Below, one piece after another: positions 22,061-32,020 of a DNA stretch of 64,000 nucleotides (its first letter is position 1; every line of letters starts with the position of its first letter). The DNA lies in assembly GCA_037447655.1 (NCBI GenBank), contig JBBHKE010002283.1, positions 130,836 through 194,835 of the forward strand. Reading direction: 5' to 3'. Origin of the DNA: Zygnema cylindricum. Lineage: Eukaryota > Streptophyta > Zygnematophyceae > Zygnematales > Zygnemataceae. The translations under genes and the position numbers were made by a program. The notes beneath the pieces are model-generated. The model saw only the letters and a list, made by a program, of their open reading frames with translations, was not told the DNA's origin and did not search any database.

Positions 22061-23280
22061 TTGTAAAGAGAACCTTGCATTATGTTCTCTTTATCCCAAA
22101 GTTTACAAAAAAATTGTTTTCCACTTCGATAGCAGAAATGAAAGGTTTTGAAATTTTACAAAAGTATGGGAAAATGGTAGTAAGCAAAGATGGGAGGGTA
22201 GCTCTGGTAGGAACTAGATGCCCAAACTTGCTGTACCGGATGGAATTGGCTAATGGAATTGACTTTGCATACTCTAGTGTCCTTCCGGAAAATGTTTTGT
22301 GGCATAAGAGGCTCGGTCATGTTCATCATGAAAGGCTTGATAAAATGGTAAAGCAAAATATGATAGATGGTGCTAAATTAGGAAAAATAGATTCCCATGT
22401 ATGTGATGGATGTGCTTTGGGAAAACTTCATAAGCTGCCACTACCTCAGACAGCGGATAACCGGGCCACGGATTTGCTGCAAATTATTCATTCGGATGTG
22501 TGGGGACCATCAAAAGTTCCTTCACTCAGTGGCAACCGGTTTTTGGTCACTTTTGGATGACTTCTCAAGATATAGCAAGGTTTACTTTTTTGAAAGAAAA
22601 GAGTGAAGTGCTCACTCACTTCAAGCATTTTCGGGTATGGGCCGAAAAACTTCATGGGAAACCGATCCTTTCCCTTCGGTCCGACAACGGAGGGGAATAT
22701 ATTTCTCATGCATTCTCTAAATATTTAAAAGACAATGGCATTTTTCGGCAATTTACAGTTCCTTATACTCCAGAACAGAATGGAGTATCCAAAAGACTCA
22801 ACCGAACTCTAACGAAAAGTGCAAAATCTATGTTACTAGATAAGGGAATAGATTTCAAATTTTGGGGTGAGGCATTCTCGTGTGCGTCTTATATTAGGAA
22901 TAGAATAGAAACTAAAGCAGTATAAGGGAAAACACCATATGAAGTGTGGACCGGAAGAAAACCGAATGTTAGTCACTTCCGTGTTTTTGGGAGTAAATGT
23001 TTTATTTTGGATAATCTCCCTATTTCTAAGCTTAGTCCGAAATCGATTCCCGGAATTCTTATGGGTTATGATGATGAATCCGTGGGCTATAGAGTATTTA
23101 ATACGGATATGAATACTCTTCAGACTGCTAGAAATATTCAGGTTAAGGAAGAGAGCAGATCGGTAGATGTTTTTGGTATGACAGATTTTGAAAAAGATTC
23201 CAAAATTAAAGAATATGTTATTTTTGAAAGTATTCCTCTCACTTCACCTAGTCAATCTTTGGACACTTAGGCTGGTCCAT
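22061..23280 (+). pseudogene. beta copia integrase, frameshifted, catalytic Glu replaced
   Basis: 22075-22560 holds the HHCC zinc domain (WHKRLGHVHH, CDGCALGK) and the first catalytic Asp (IHSDVWGP). The frame shifts near 22550. 22500-22925 carries the second Asp (LRSDNGGEY), but the third acidic residue, expected in NGVxERLN, is Lys (NGVSKRLNRTL). After a TAA at 22923, 22944-23270 gives the C-terminal copia module (LMGYDDESVGYRVF). Would insert element cDNA in a live copy; inactive here. Confidence 0.8.
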
Positions 23281-23501
23281 GTGTGGAGGATACTCCTCCT
23301 CCTCCTCCACCTCTTCCTCCTTGGCGGCAACCTACGGATCCAACAATTCCAGTCTCAGATTTTCCGGGGGGAAGAAGGCAAAGCAGCAGGCTGCGAAACT
23401 GCGAAGTGACTCTATTTTCTGTCAGCACGCTGGAACCAGGTGAAAATGCGAAACTGCAAAACTGCGAAGCTGCGATGCTGCAAAGCTGCGAGGCTGCTCT
23501 A
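23281..23501 (+). pseudogene. beta integrase-RT linker, proline/glutamine-rich
   Basis: Proline-rich then Gly-Arg-Arg (PGGRRQSSRLRNCE), matching the EGGRRSSKRLQEKQ linker of the alpha family. 23420-23500 contains repeated AAACTGCGAAGCTGCGA-type units, a short local expansion just before the solo LTR. Confidence 0.55.
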
Positions 23502-24596
23502 TGTTGTTCTACAACCACCATTGCAGGCGGAGAACCAGCAGTAGTAGTGGAAGTAGACATGAAAAAAACAGCAAAAACTAACAAAGTACCTACTCAACAA
23601 CCAACTTTGATCTGACACAAATTATGACTCATAAAGCCAATATGCTTCAAATTCGCCACAGTAATACACAATACAGTAAACTGACAATTCCCAAAATTGC
23701 AGCTTAAATGATTTAGTAAACCATAAGATATAATGTCTGGAAGTTTCCCAAAAAACTGCCTTTAGAAAATCATATTCCCAAAACTGGATAATAGAAAATT
23801 GACTAAGTCCTAAAATATATACTCACAGTGAGTATCTACTGGTCACACTGATTCGGGTGATTGTACTACGGAACTATCCTGACTAACGACAAAGTATCCA
23901 GCCTGTACTTTATTGTACCTAGAGTACCTCCAAAAATCTAATTATTATTTTCCAAAAACCTAATTAATGAAACACTAAATTTTAATTCACTAAACTACAA
24001 AACTTTGTTTTCCAAATATTTTCAGATGACTAACCGTACAAAATGTTCCAGGTGCTTAGTCACGGAGGTCGCTAAAGTCCAACCGACTGTCGTAGTGTAG
24101 TACGAAGCACCAGAGTGCTTCGTCACTTGTGGTCCCACGTGAATCATGCGTCGTCACTTGTGGTCCCACGTAAATCACGCCTCGTCACTTGCGGTCCCAC
24201 GTGAATCATGCCTGTGGTCCCACGTGAATCGCGTACGTCGACGTCTCTCAAAATCAATGATCATAAATTCATTTCCGGAATATCCGGACGTTTCCATTTA
24301 ATGATCATAAAATCATTCCGTACCATATACTTCCAAAATATCCGTATGACTCCAAAAATAGCCGTACCATATATTTTCCGAGGTATCCGGATCAAATTTC
24401 GTCCGTCCGATCTGGCGATTCCATTTGTCTGCTGCGTGACGCGTGTCGTCGCCACTTCGTAATACCTGCAAAGGTACAATACACTCTATTGTACTACGGC
24501 TAGTATAACATTAAAAAAGGTAAGTATTATATACAACTATTTAGAAACTATTCTAGGTCTACTCTATTCACTGACTAAAGATTTCAAATCTCAACA
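23502..24596 (-). repeat. gamma-family solo LTR (1,095 bp) with target duplication CTCTA, nested in beta
   Basis: Plus-strand ends TGTTGTTCTACAACC and CAAATCTCAACA, flanked by CTCTA at 23497-23501 and 24597-24601. The minus-strand start (TGTTGAGATTTGAAATC) resembles the gamma LTR start, and the minus-strand end encodes a gag leader (ATGGTGGTTGTAGAACAACA), giving the orientation. No internal region remains, so it is the product of LTR-LTR recombination. Three repeats of GGTCCCACGTGAATC occur at 24130-24230. Confidence 0.85.
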
Positions 24597-24639
24597 CTCT
24601 ATTGTCTACCTGCACAACGGAACCAGTCACAATATAAGA

Positions 24640-25375
24640 AGCTTTTTCAGGTGCGGAAAAGGATGAACGGATCTCCGCAGTCAACGATGAAATGCGATCG
24701 ATAATGGAGGCTCACACCTGGGAGCTTGTGGAGCTTCCGCCGGATCGAAAGGCCATCGGTTGTAAGTGGGTCTTTAAAGTCAAGTTAAATCCGGATAACT
24801 CTATTGAAAGATATATAGCTAGACTTGTTGCTAAAGGCTATAGTCAGAAGGAGGGATTAGACTATGAAGAGACTTTCTCTCCGGTTGTTCGATTTCCAAC
24901 TGTTAGAATTTTGTTGTCTTTAGCGGCCATTGAGGATATGTAATTACATCAAATGGATGTTAAGACAGCTTTCTTGCATCGAGATCTAGAGGAAGTTATT
25001 TAAATGAAGCAGCCTGAAATGTATGGAGAGACCGGAAAAGAAAATCTGGTCTGTAAAATGTTGAAATCCTTGTACAATCTGAAGAAGGCTCCACGTCAGT
25101 GGAATCTGAAACTAGATGAGTTTCTAACCGGTCTTGGATTTGTTAGGATTAGCTCAAATCACTCAGTCTATGTTATCGAAGGGGAAGATGGGATCATTTA
25201 CATTGCTGTATATGTAGATAATTTGCTGCTGTTAAGCAAGTCAGTAAATGAGATTAACAAAATCAAGGCAACTTTGAATTCAAGATTTGAGATGAAGGAT
25301 TTAGGTGAAGCAAGGTATATTCTTGGAATTCAAGTAGAAAGGGATAGAGATCGAAGAACAATCCATCTATCGTAG
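24640..25375 (+). pseudogene. beta copia reverse transcriptase; catalytic YVDD changed to YVDN
   Basis: 24692-24943: [44 protein letters not shown], then TAA at 24941 (in LHQMDVKTAFLH). After another TAA near 25002, 25004-25375 covers the palm: KAPRQWNLKLDEFL and AVYVDNLLLLSKS. The second Asp of the catalytic pair is Asn, which would abolish polymerisation. A stop after TIHLS precedes RNase H. Confidence 0.85.
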
Positions 25376-26219
25376 CGAGAAGCGATAGGAAATATGCTTG
25401 AAAAATTTGGCATGGCAGAGGCAAATGGAAGTGCCACTCCCATAGAATTTAAGCAAAAAGTGGAAGGCATGGAGACCAATGGGGGATTCATCTTTGATGA
25501 CATCTTGGATCCAGGGGAGGCAGATTTTATGGCCACCATTCCTTACCGACAAAATGTTGGGAGCCTCATCTATTTCATGAACTGCACGAGGCCTGATATT
25601 GCGGCAGCAGTTGGTGTTTTGACTCGAAGTTTACAGAATTCGAGGAAATCAGATTGGGAGGCAGCAAAGAGGGTTCTTCGATACCTTGCAGGGACACGGA
25701 ATCTTTGACTTGCTTTCGGTGAAGATGAAGTCAAAATTCAGACATGCAGCGATGCTAGCTAAGGAGACATGCCAAGTCGCCGTTCCACAACCGGATTCAT
25801 TTTGAAGACTGGAAGTGGAACATGCTGCTAGAGCAGCAAGCTTCAAAATGTAACAACTCAGTCTACAATGGAGGCTGAATATATGGCAGCGAGCTCAGTT
25901 GTTAAGGAGTTACTATGGGTGAAGTCTCTCTTGAAGAACTTCATTTTATGCAATCTGGACCTCAAATAGTGTGGTGTGACAACCAGGCAGCTATTGCGAT
26001 TGCATCCAACCCGAGTCATCACTTCAAAAGCAAACACATTGACATCAAGCTGCATTTTGTAAGAGAGAAGGTGATGAACAGAATTATAAAGCTTTGTTAC
26101 CTTGCGGATGAGAAGTTGGTAGCAGATATGATGACTAAGCCTTTACCTGCACCTAAGTTGAAGTTTTGTAGGGAGGAACGTGGACTCAGTGGCTGGGAGA
26201 GTCGAAAGGTTTAGGGGAG
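25376..26219 (+). pseudogene. beta copia RNase H and polypurine tract
   Basis: 25394-25708: MATIPYRQNVGSLIYFMNCTRPDIAAAVGVL. A stop at 25706 is followed by the SDAS block (changed to CSDAS) and a further stop. 25915-26214 gives VWCDNQAAIAIASNPSHHFKSKHIDI and LVADMMTKPLPAPKLKF. It ends in GGTTTAGGGGAG, the polypurine tract for plus-strand priming, directly before the LTR. Confidence 0.85.
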
Positions 26220-27214
26220 TGTTGTTTTGGAAACCTTGAGTCCTCTCTATATCTTGCTGCTATGTTGCCATACTGCGCTAAGTCTGACATTGCAGCTGGA
26301 AACCTTGAGCACTCTACACTTGTTGTTGTGCTGCTATGCTGCGCTGATCTGACATCGCAGCTGCGCTGCTCTAATATCACAGCTGCGCTGACAGGTCATA
26401 GCAGTCATAGCAGTCGTAGCAGAGTCATAGCAGCTATAGCAGTCTGCGCAAGAAAGGTGTTCTGAATATGAGTCAGTTTGTGTGAAGATAAATTGACGAG
26501 GACATGATTTAGTGAGTATGTAACTCCAAAGGGAGTACATAGACTTGGTGCACTTCAAGCACACATGTTGGTCCGTGAAGAAGTCAAGTCTGGTTGTTCC
26601 AGAAGAAGAAGTACAGTTTCAATTGAGGGCCGAAGGTACACGTGGAGGTTCATCTTTAGTGATGAAAGAATACGCGGACGGCGGACGGAGTGTGCCGTCA
26701 TTTTTGGAAGAGAATTTTGGACTGCGCAGAAGAACTTTAACCGCGCACTATTTCATGTTAGCGGTTGTGTGCTCCTTGATCGTTGTAAATTCTTTATGTA
26801 CGGTTGATGGTGGGGTTTTGTTTAATGAAGATTAGTGTACCAATCGACCATGGTAATTATGGTACGTCGTGTTCAGTTGTAGGCTCACTTGTATATGTAG
26901 GCGTTAGATTATTTTAGGAATTAGGATTGTTGTGTAGGAAAAACTGCGGAGCAGTTTTTGGGTGTTTTGAATTATAAGATCATTGTGATCTTTTAGCAGA
27001 ACCTTGTGAAATTATGCATGTGGTTTCTTTGGTGTATATTCTATATTGTGGCAAATTTGTAAACCTAGGGTGTGTGTGATTTGCTTGAGGCTTCATTGTC
27101 AAGTTGGTTGTTTGTGGGATTTTGTGAGAGTTTCCTCTTTGCATAATTGATTATCATGGCAACTGCCGGTGCTTCTTCATCTTCTTCAGTGGCACCAGCT
27201 GCCTCAAATCAACA
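26220..27214 (+). repeat. beta LTR copy 3
   Basis: TGTTGTTTTGGAAACC to CTCAAATCAACA, 995 bp, followed by the TATTC duplication. The gag leader within it (from ATG 27156) is fused in frame to the interrupted alpha protease, making a 230-codon chimeric open frame (27147-27839) that is an artefact of insertion. Confidence 0.85.
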
Positions 27215-28495
27215 TATTCCTCAGCTGAGTAAAATTCTTGTGCCTACATCTGTACTAGATGACAAGGATTTTGATACCTTCACTAGAAAGGGAGTCTTTA
27301 CAGCTAAATATGGCGATGAAGTCTACTTCACAATTGATAAGGGCAGCCAAGGAAAGTTTAGGCTTAACTTGAGTAATGAAAAGAAAAGTGCTTACTATGG
27401 CGGTGTTCCAAGCTTGATGATCTGGCATAAGAGGTTGGGGCATGTGCATTCTGATATGCTGAGGGAAATGAAGAATCTTGGTGTAGTAGAAGGCATTCAA
27501 TTTGGGGATAATGAAATGATGGATGATTATAGTGGTTGTGCCCAAGGTAAGGCTCACAGATTGCCCTTTCACAAAACTGCCACATATAGAGGTGAGAAAG
27601 TACTATATCTGGTCCACACAGATATTTGGGGACCACCAAGAGTACCTTCGGTTAGGGGAAAGAGGTATATGCTGACAATTACTGATGACTGGTCCAGATA
27701 TTATAGAGTCTCTTTCTTAAAAACAAAGTCTGAAACACCAAGGTACTTCAAAGAATACAAAACCTGGAGTGAGAAATTGCACGGAACCCCCATTAAGCGA
27801 ATAAGGAGTGATAATGGGGGAGAGTACACCTATAACTAGTTTGAGGAATACTTGAGAGATGAGAGAGTTCATCATCAAAAAACTGTACCGAATAATCTAG
27901 AACAAAATGGGGTAGTTGAGAGGTCAAACAAGACTTTGGGAGATAGTGTGTGTAACATGCTGGTTGATAAAAAAATAGGAAGAAGATTTTGGGCAGAGGC
28001 TATAAACTGTGCTAACTACATTAAGAACGGAATTCTAACTACAGCCATTAAAGGAATGACACCTTATGAGAGATGGGTTGGAAAGAAACTAGATATTTCT
28101 CACTTGAAAGTATTCGGTAGTCAAGTATATAGTCTTGACACAGTTAAGAAAAACTGAAAAGTAGATGCTAAAGGGAAACAGGGATATTTTGTAGGATATG
28201 ATGAAAATGTCAAGGGATATAGAGTCTATGACTTAGCTAAACAAGATATCATTGTGGTAAAACATCTATTTGTCATGGATGAAAGAAAGTCATTTGATCC
28301 CTTCAAATACACTAGGAAGAAAATAATCAGGTTTGAGTCTGAGAGTGAGGAGGACTCGGATCTTCCCCGAATGGACACAAGTGAAAACGTGATTGCAGAT
28401 TTAGGGTAGATTCAAGATGGGGGAGATACACCGGGATCTCCTCATATCTCTATTTAGTCAGAGGAGACAGAGGAGGAGGAGCCAGAACAGGCTCC
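27215..28495 (+). pseudogene. alpha copia protease end and integrase (downstream part of the split gene)
   Basis: Resumes the alpha protease, then pre-integrase WHKRLGHVH; the zinc CxxC has become YSGC, losing the first Cys. The core has VHTDIWGPPRVP, IRSDNGGEYT and NGVVERSNKTL, so the catalytic D, D and E are all present. The C-terminal module reads VGYDENVKGYRVYDL. In-frame stops at 27838 (TAG), 28156 (TGA), 28408 and 28455. An acidic linker follows. Confidence 0.8.
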
Positions 28496-28496
28496 C

Positions 28497-29549
28497 ATGG
28501 ATAGGGGAGCCGATGAGACAGTAAGGAGGAACCCGAGACTTCCCTCCATTCTAGCTTCTGAATTTGAGGGAGGACGAAGGAGCAGCAAAAGACTACAAGA
28601 AAAACAGGCTGCTCACAAGGTAACAAAGCTATCTCACCCAGATGAGCCTCCGTCATTCTCAAAAGCAATGGACAGTTCGGAGAAAGACCGATGGGTCAGA
28701 TCCATAAATGATGCGATGGCTTCTATCATGGAAGCTAATACTTGGGAGCTGGTGGATTGTCCTCCAGACAGAAAACCTATCGGGTGCAAATGGGAATTTA
28801 AATTGAAACTGAACCAAGATAATACCATTGAGAGATATAAGGCTCGGCTGGTAGCAAAGGGGTTCACCCAAAAGGAGGGGATAAAATATGAGGAGAATTT
28901 TGCTCCGGTAGTCCAGTTCCCATCTGTAAGAATTCTCCTTAGTCTAGCAGCAGCGGAAGACATGGAAATACACCAAATGGATATCAAGACAACTTTCCTC
29001 AATGATGAACTAGAGGAAGAAATCTTCATGCGACAACCAGAGGGATTTAAAGAGGAAGGAGAAGAAAGCAAAGTCTGCAGACTCATAAAGTCCTTATATG
29101 GATTGAAGCAGGCTCCCAGACAATTGAACAAGAAACTAGATGAGTTTCTCACAGGTCTGGGATATATTCGGATCAGTTCTGACCATTCTAATTATATGTT
29201 TGAGGATGAGAATGGAGTGATTTTTATCGCAATTTATGTGGATGATTTGCTGGTGTTAAATAAATCTATGGAAAAGATCGATAAGTTAAAGAAAGATCTT
29301 AGAAGCAGATTTGACATGAAAGATTTAGGGGAGGCTACATATATTTTGGGGATTCAAATGGAAAGAGATAGAGGGACGAGAATAATAAGACTTATTCAGA
29401 AGGAAGTTATCGGAAATATGCTTGAGAAATTTCAGATGGAAAAGGCAAGCAGTTTTACCACTTCCATGGACTTGAAGAAAGTAAGTGATGGGAGTGTAGA
29501 AGGAGGAGTGATAATACTAGATGATCAGATGAATCCGGAAGAAAGTTAG
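28497..29549 (+). pseudogene. alpha copia reverse transcriptase, long open segment (350 codons)
   Basis: Linker EGGRRSSKRLQEKQ, then RT blocks NTWELVDCPPDRKPIGCKW, YEENFAPVVQFPSVRILLSL, MEIHQMDIKTTFLND, SLYGLKQAPRQLNKKLDEFL and the intact catalytic AIYVDDLLVLNKS. Ends at TAG 29547, before RNase H. It is the most complete RT in the window, but upstream and downstream stops prevent Gag-Pol production. Confidence 0.85.
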
Positions 29550-30248
29550 TTTATGAAGTCTATTCCATACAGACATGTTGTAGGATGCTTGGTTTACTTT
29601 ATGAATTGTATTAGACTGGACATAGCAGCAACAGCTCGAGTCCTCAGTAGGAGTCTTAATGATCCTAGGAAGAGAGACTGGGAGGCAGCCAAGAGAGTCA
29701 TGAGATACTTGGTGGGAACCAGGGATTTATGGTTGCATTTGGGAGGGGAGCACACTGACATCACTACTTGGAGTGATGCCAGTTATGGGGATGCACCTAT
29801 GAGAAGATGCACTTCTGGGTATGTATTGTATATGGGGGAAGGTGCTTGCCGTTAAAGTAGCAAGCAACAAAAGGTGGTTGCTCAATCCACTATAGAGGCT
29901 GAGTATATGGCCTCCTGTTCTGTTGTGAAAGAGCTGATGTGGGTCAAGTCTTTATTGCAAAACTTGGGGTATATGAAGAAGGGAGTGCATGAAGTGTTCT
30001 GTGATAATCAGGCTGCAATTGCAATTTCAGCCAATCCAAAAAATCATTTTAAGGCTAAGCATATGGATATTAGATTAAGTTATGTGAGGGAAAAAGTTGA
30101 AAACAAAATTTTGAATCTTGTATATAGAGGTGAAAGAGAAATGGTAGCTGATATGATGACAAAAACTATGCCCTCTCCCAAGTTAAAATACTGCAAAGAA
30201 AAGTGTGGGTTAAAGAGACACTAAAATTAGACTAGAAAATAAGGGGAG
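29550..30248 (+). pseudogene. alpha copia RNase H and polypurine tract
   Basis: SIPYRHVVGCLVYFMNCIRLDIAATARVL, WSDASYGDAPMRRCTSGYVLY, stop TAA at 29853, then STIEAEYMASCSVVKELMWV, FCDNQAAIAISANPK and MVADMMTKTMPSPKLKYC, ending at 30222. The polypurine tract AATAAGGGGAG (30238-30248) abuts the LTR. Confidence 0.85.
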
Positions 30249-31246
30249 AATTGAAATCACTAGATTTGGGAGAGATATTTTCTAGGTTTTAATTGATTAA
30301 AATAGCTAAAAGAAAAGCGTAGGAGCCTGCCTCCACCTTCTCTAACTAGCCCTCATACTTGTTGTAGTCACTGAAAGAGAGAGAGGGCGGTCGAGCCATG
30401 GCTGCCTCAGCTTCTTAGGTAAGACTAAAGAGTGACCTAAGTCACTCTCAACAAAAGGTTGAGTCCGGCAGGACACGAACCTCCGACCGGCAAAGCGAGG
30501 CGTAGCTGTCAGCTCTTACCAGTATGTCGTAGTAGTCCGTTAGAATATGTAGGGTATGACAACCAATTAAACATTACTAGGATCATCAATCCGATTATCG
30601 GAATAACAAATTGAGGACATAGAAACCAGTTGAGCTTTTAGTACGCACGAAACAAATGTACCGGATATTTGTGATTTTGGAGGGCGGGCATTTAGAGCCG
30701 GTTTAGATTCGGCGGCTCGCATCATCGCCGAGATCCCGTAGTTGCCGCCTTGGCGGTTTGCGGACATGAAATGACCAGGAGACACGTGGCAAGGTTTCAT
30801 TGGAAAGAGGAAAACCCGAAGAGCATGAGGACAAGTCTGAAAGAGACAGACGTCCACTACATGGCCTTGTCGTACACAGGCTGTACAGAAAGTACATTGG
30901 CCGTAGTACCTTTCTGTACTGTTCAATCTTCTGATTGGTTCGTACATTAGTAGATAAGGGTTGTTAAAGGGGTTTAAGGCTTAGAGGATTGAGGAGGTAG
31001 CCGCCTCTCTCCCAACAAGCTTGTATAAATATTGGCATCTTTGCCACTTGATAATTAATCGTCGGGTTGGGCGTTTCCAGTGATTCTTTTTGCTGTGGGC
31101 TCAGGGGAGTCCAGACTGCACAGGGGTGCTGTCAGATAATCTATTTGCTTACTTGGGTAGTAGCAGCTCTAATTGAAAGTGGGTTAGTCAAAAACTATTT
31201 TGAGGCTTTTTGAATTTTGGAGTCCAATGGGAGACACAAAATTACA
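30249..31246 (+). repeat. alpha LTR copy 2 (998 bp, shared by two internal regions)
   Basis: Begins AATTGAAATCACTAG (two substitutions in TGTT) after the polypurine tract and ends AAAATTACA before GGTTATGGGCCCACT. Same length and layout as 14722-15719. Another gag follows, so it is not the terminal LTR of a single insertion. Confidence 0.85.
30453..30543 (-). promoter_or_regulatory. tRNA-like module in alpha LTR (antisense)
   Basis: Minus strand: A-box-like CGACATACTGG (30529-30519), B box GGTTCGTGTCC (30481-30471), TTTT (30456-30453). Same position in the LTR and same antisense orientation as at 14925-15015. Confidence 0.55.
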
Positions 31247-32020
31247 GGTTATGGGCCCACTCTCCAGGGTGCCCAACTTCAATGAATCAAGGTTCATTTA
31301 TTGGGAAGCCATGATGATAGGGGCATTGTGTGAAAAGCTATACAGGGGTATTGTTAATGGACGAGTGAAACGTCCATCTCAGGGATCTCCACTAGGGTTT
31401 GGTGGAGTGAGGTTTTCTGCAGCAACATCTGCTCCAACGGAGGAGGCAGACGATGTGGACAGCAATGTGTCCAAAAAGGGGAAAGGAAAGGAGACACCTC
31501 TTACTTCCATTGCCTTGGCGCTCGGAGCGGTGGCCGTGAAGACCGAGGAAAATGATATTCAGATGTGGGAGTACACCAACCTGAATGCCAACCATTTCTT
31601 TCTGAGGCACCTCACTCAAGCTTTGGCTACCTCTCATCTTCACATCTTCAAGGTCAAAGAGTTGTGGATGACTTTAGTGGAGATCTATAGAGCTGGTATG
31701 ATTCAGAAGCTTCAGCTGGCTGAGCAAAGGCTGGGGAGTTATACTTACAAAAGAGGGAAGATGTTAGACTACTGTAATGATCTCTTTTGTTTGTATATGG
31801 AGATGGATAGTGCCGGATGGACAGGCACAATGAATATGAAAGTTAACACCCTCATCATGAAATTGCCTGAGGACTACGAAAATATAGTGTACCGAGTGCA
31901 AGAAATGGATGATAGTTCTTGGAAGTAGAACACAGTGGTCCAAATGATACTCGTGCAGGAGAACACCATTGAGATCCGTAGAGGAGGAAAGGGCATTCAA
32001 GCTCTAGCTACCGGAACCGA
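31227..32020 (+). pseudogene. alpha copia gag, third copy in the array, truncated
   Basis: ATG 31227 in the LTR, then VMGPLSRVPNFNESRFIYWEAMM across the primer-binding site (31247-31261). Capsid blocks match 15879-16544 (MWEYTNLNANHFFLRHLTQAL). TAG at 31926. Similarity ends at about 32020 within GKGIQALATGTD, before the zinc knuckle. Confidence 0.8.

Larger units (their letters stand above)
17040..27214 (+). mobile_element. beta-family copia tandem array (LTR-internal-LTR-internal-LTR), 10.2 kb, nested in alpha protease
   Basis: One pair of 5-bp duplications (TATTC) encloses three beta LTRs (17040-18075, 19935-20945, 26220-27214) and two internal regions. The first internal region is a deletion derivative; the second runs through gag, protease, integrase, RT and RNase H. 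Gag copies 1 and 2 are almost identical, suggesting recent origin of the duplication. A gamma solo LTR interrupts the second copy. All coding parts carry stops or changed catalytic residues. Confidence 0.85.

Noticed and set aside
27147-27839. 230-codon frame that looks like a fusion gene
   Set aside because: It joins the beta gag leader in LTR copy 3 to the interrupted alpha protease/integrase; an accident of insertion with the TATTC duplication at the join.
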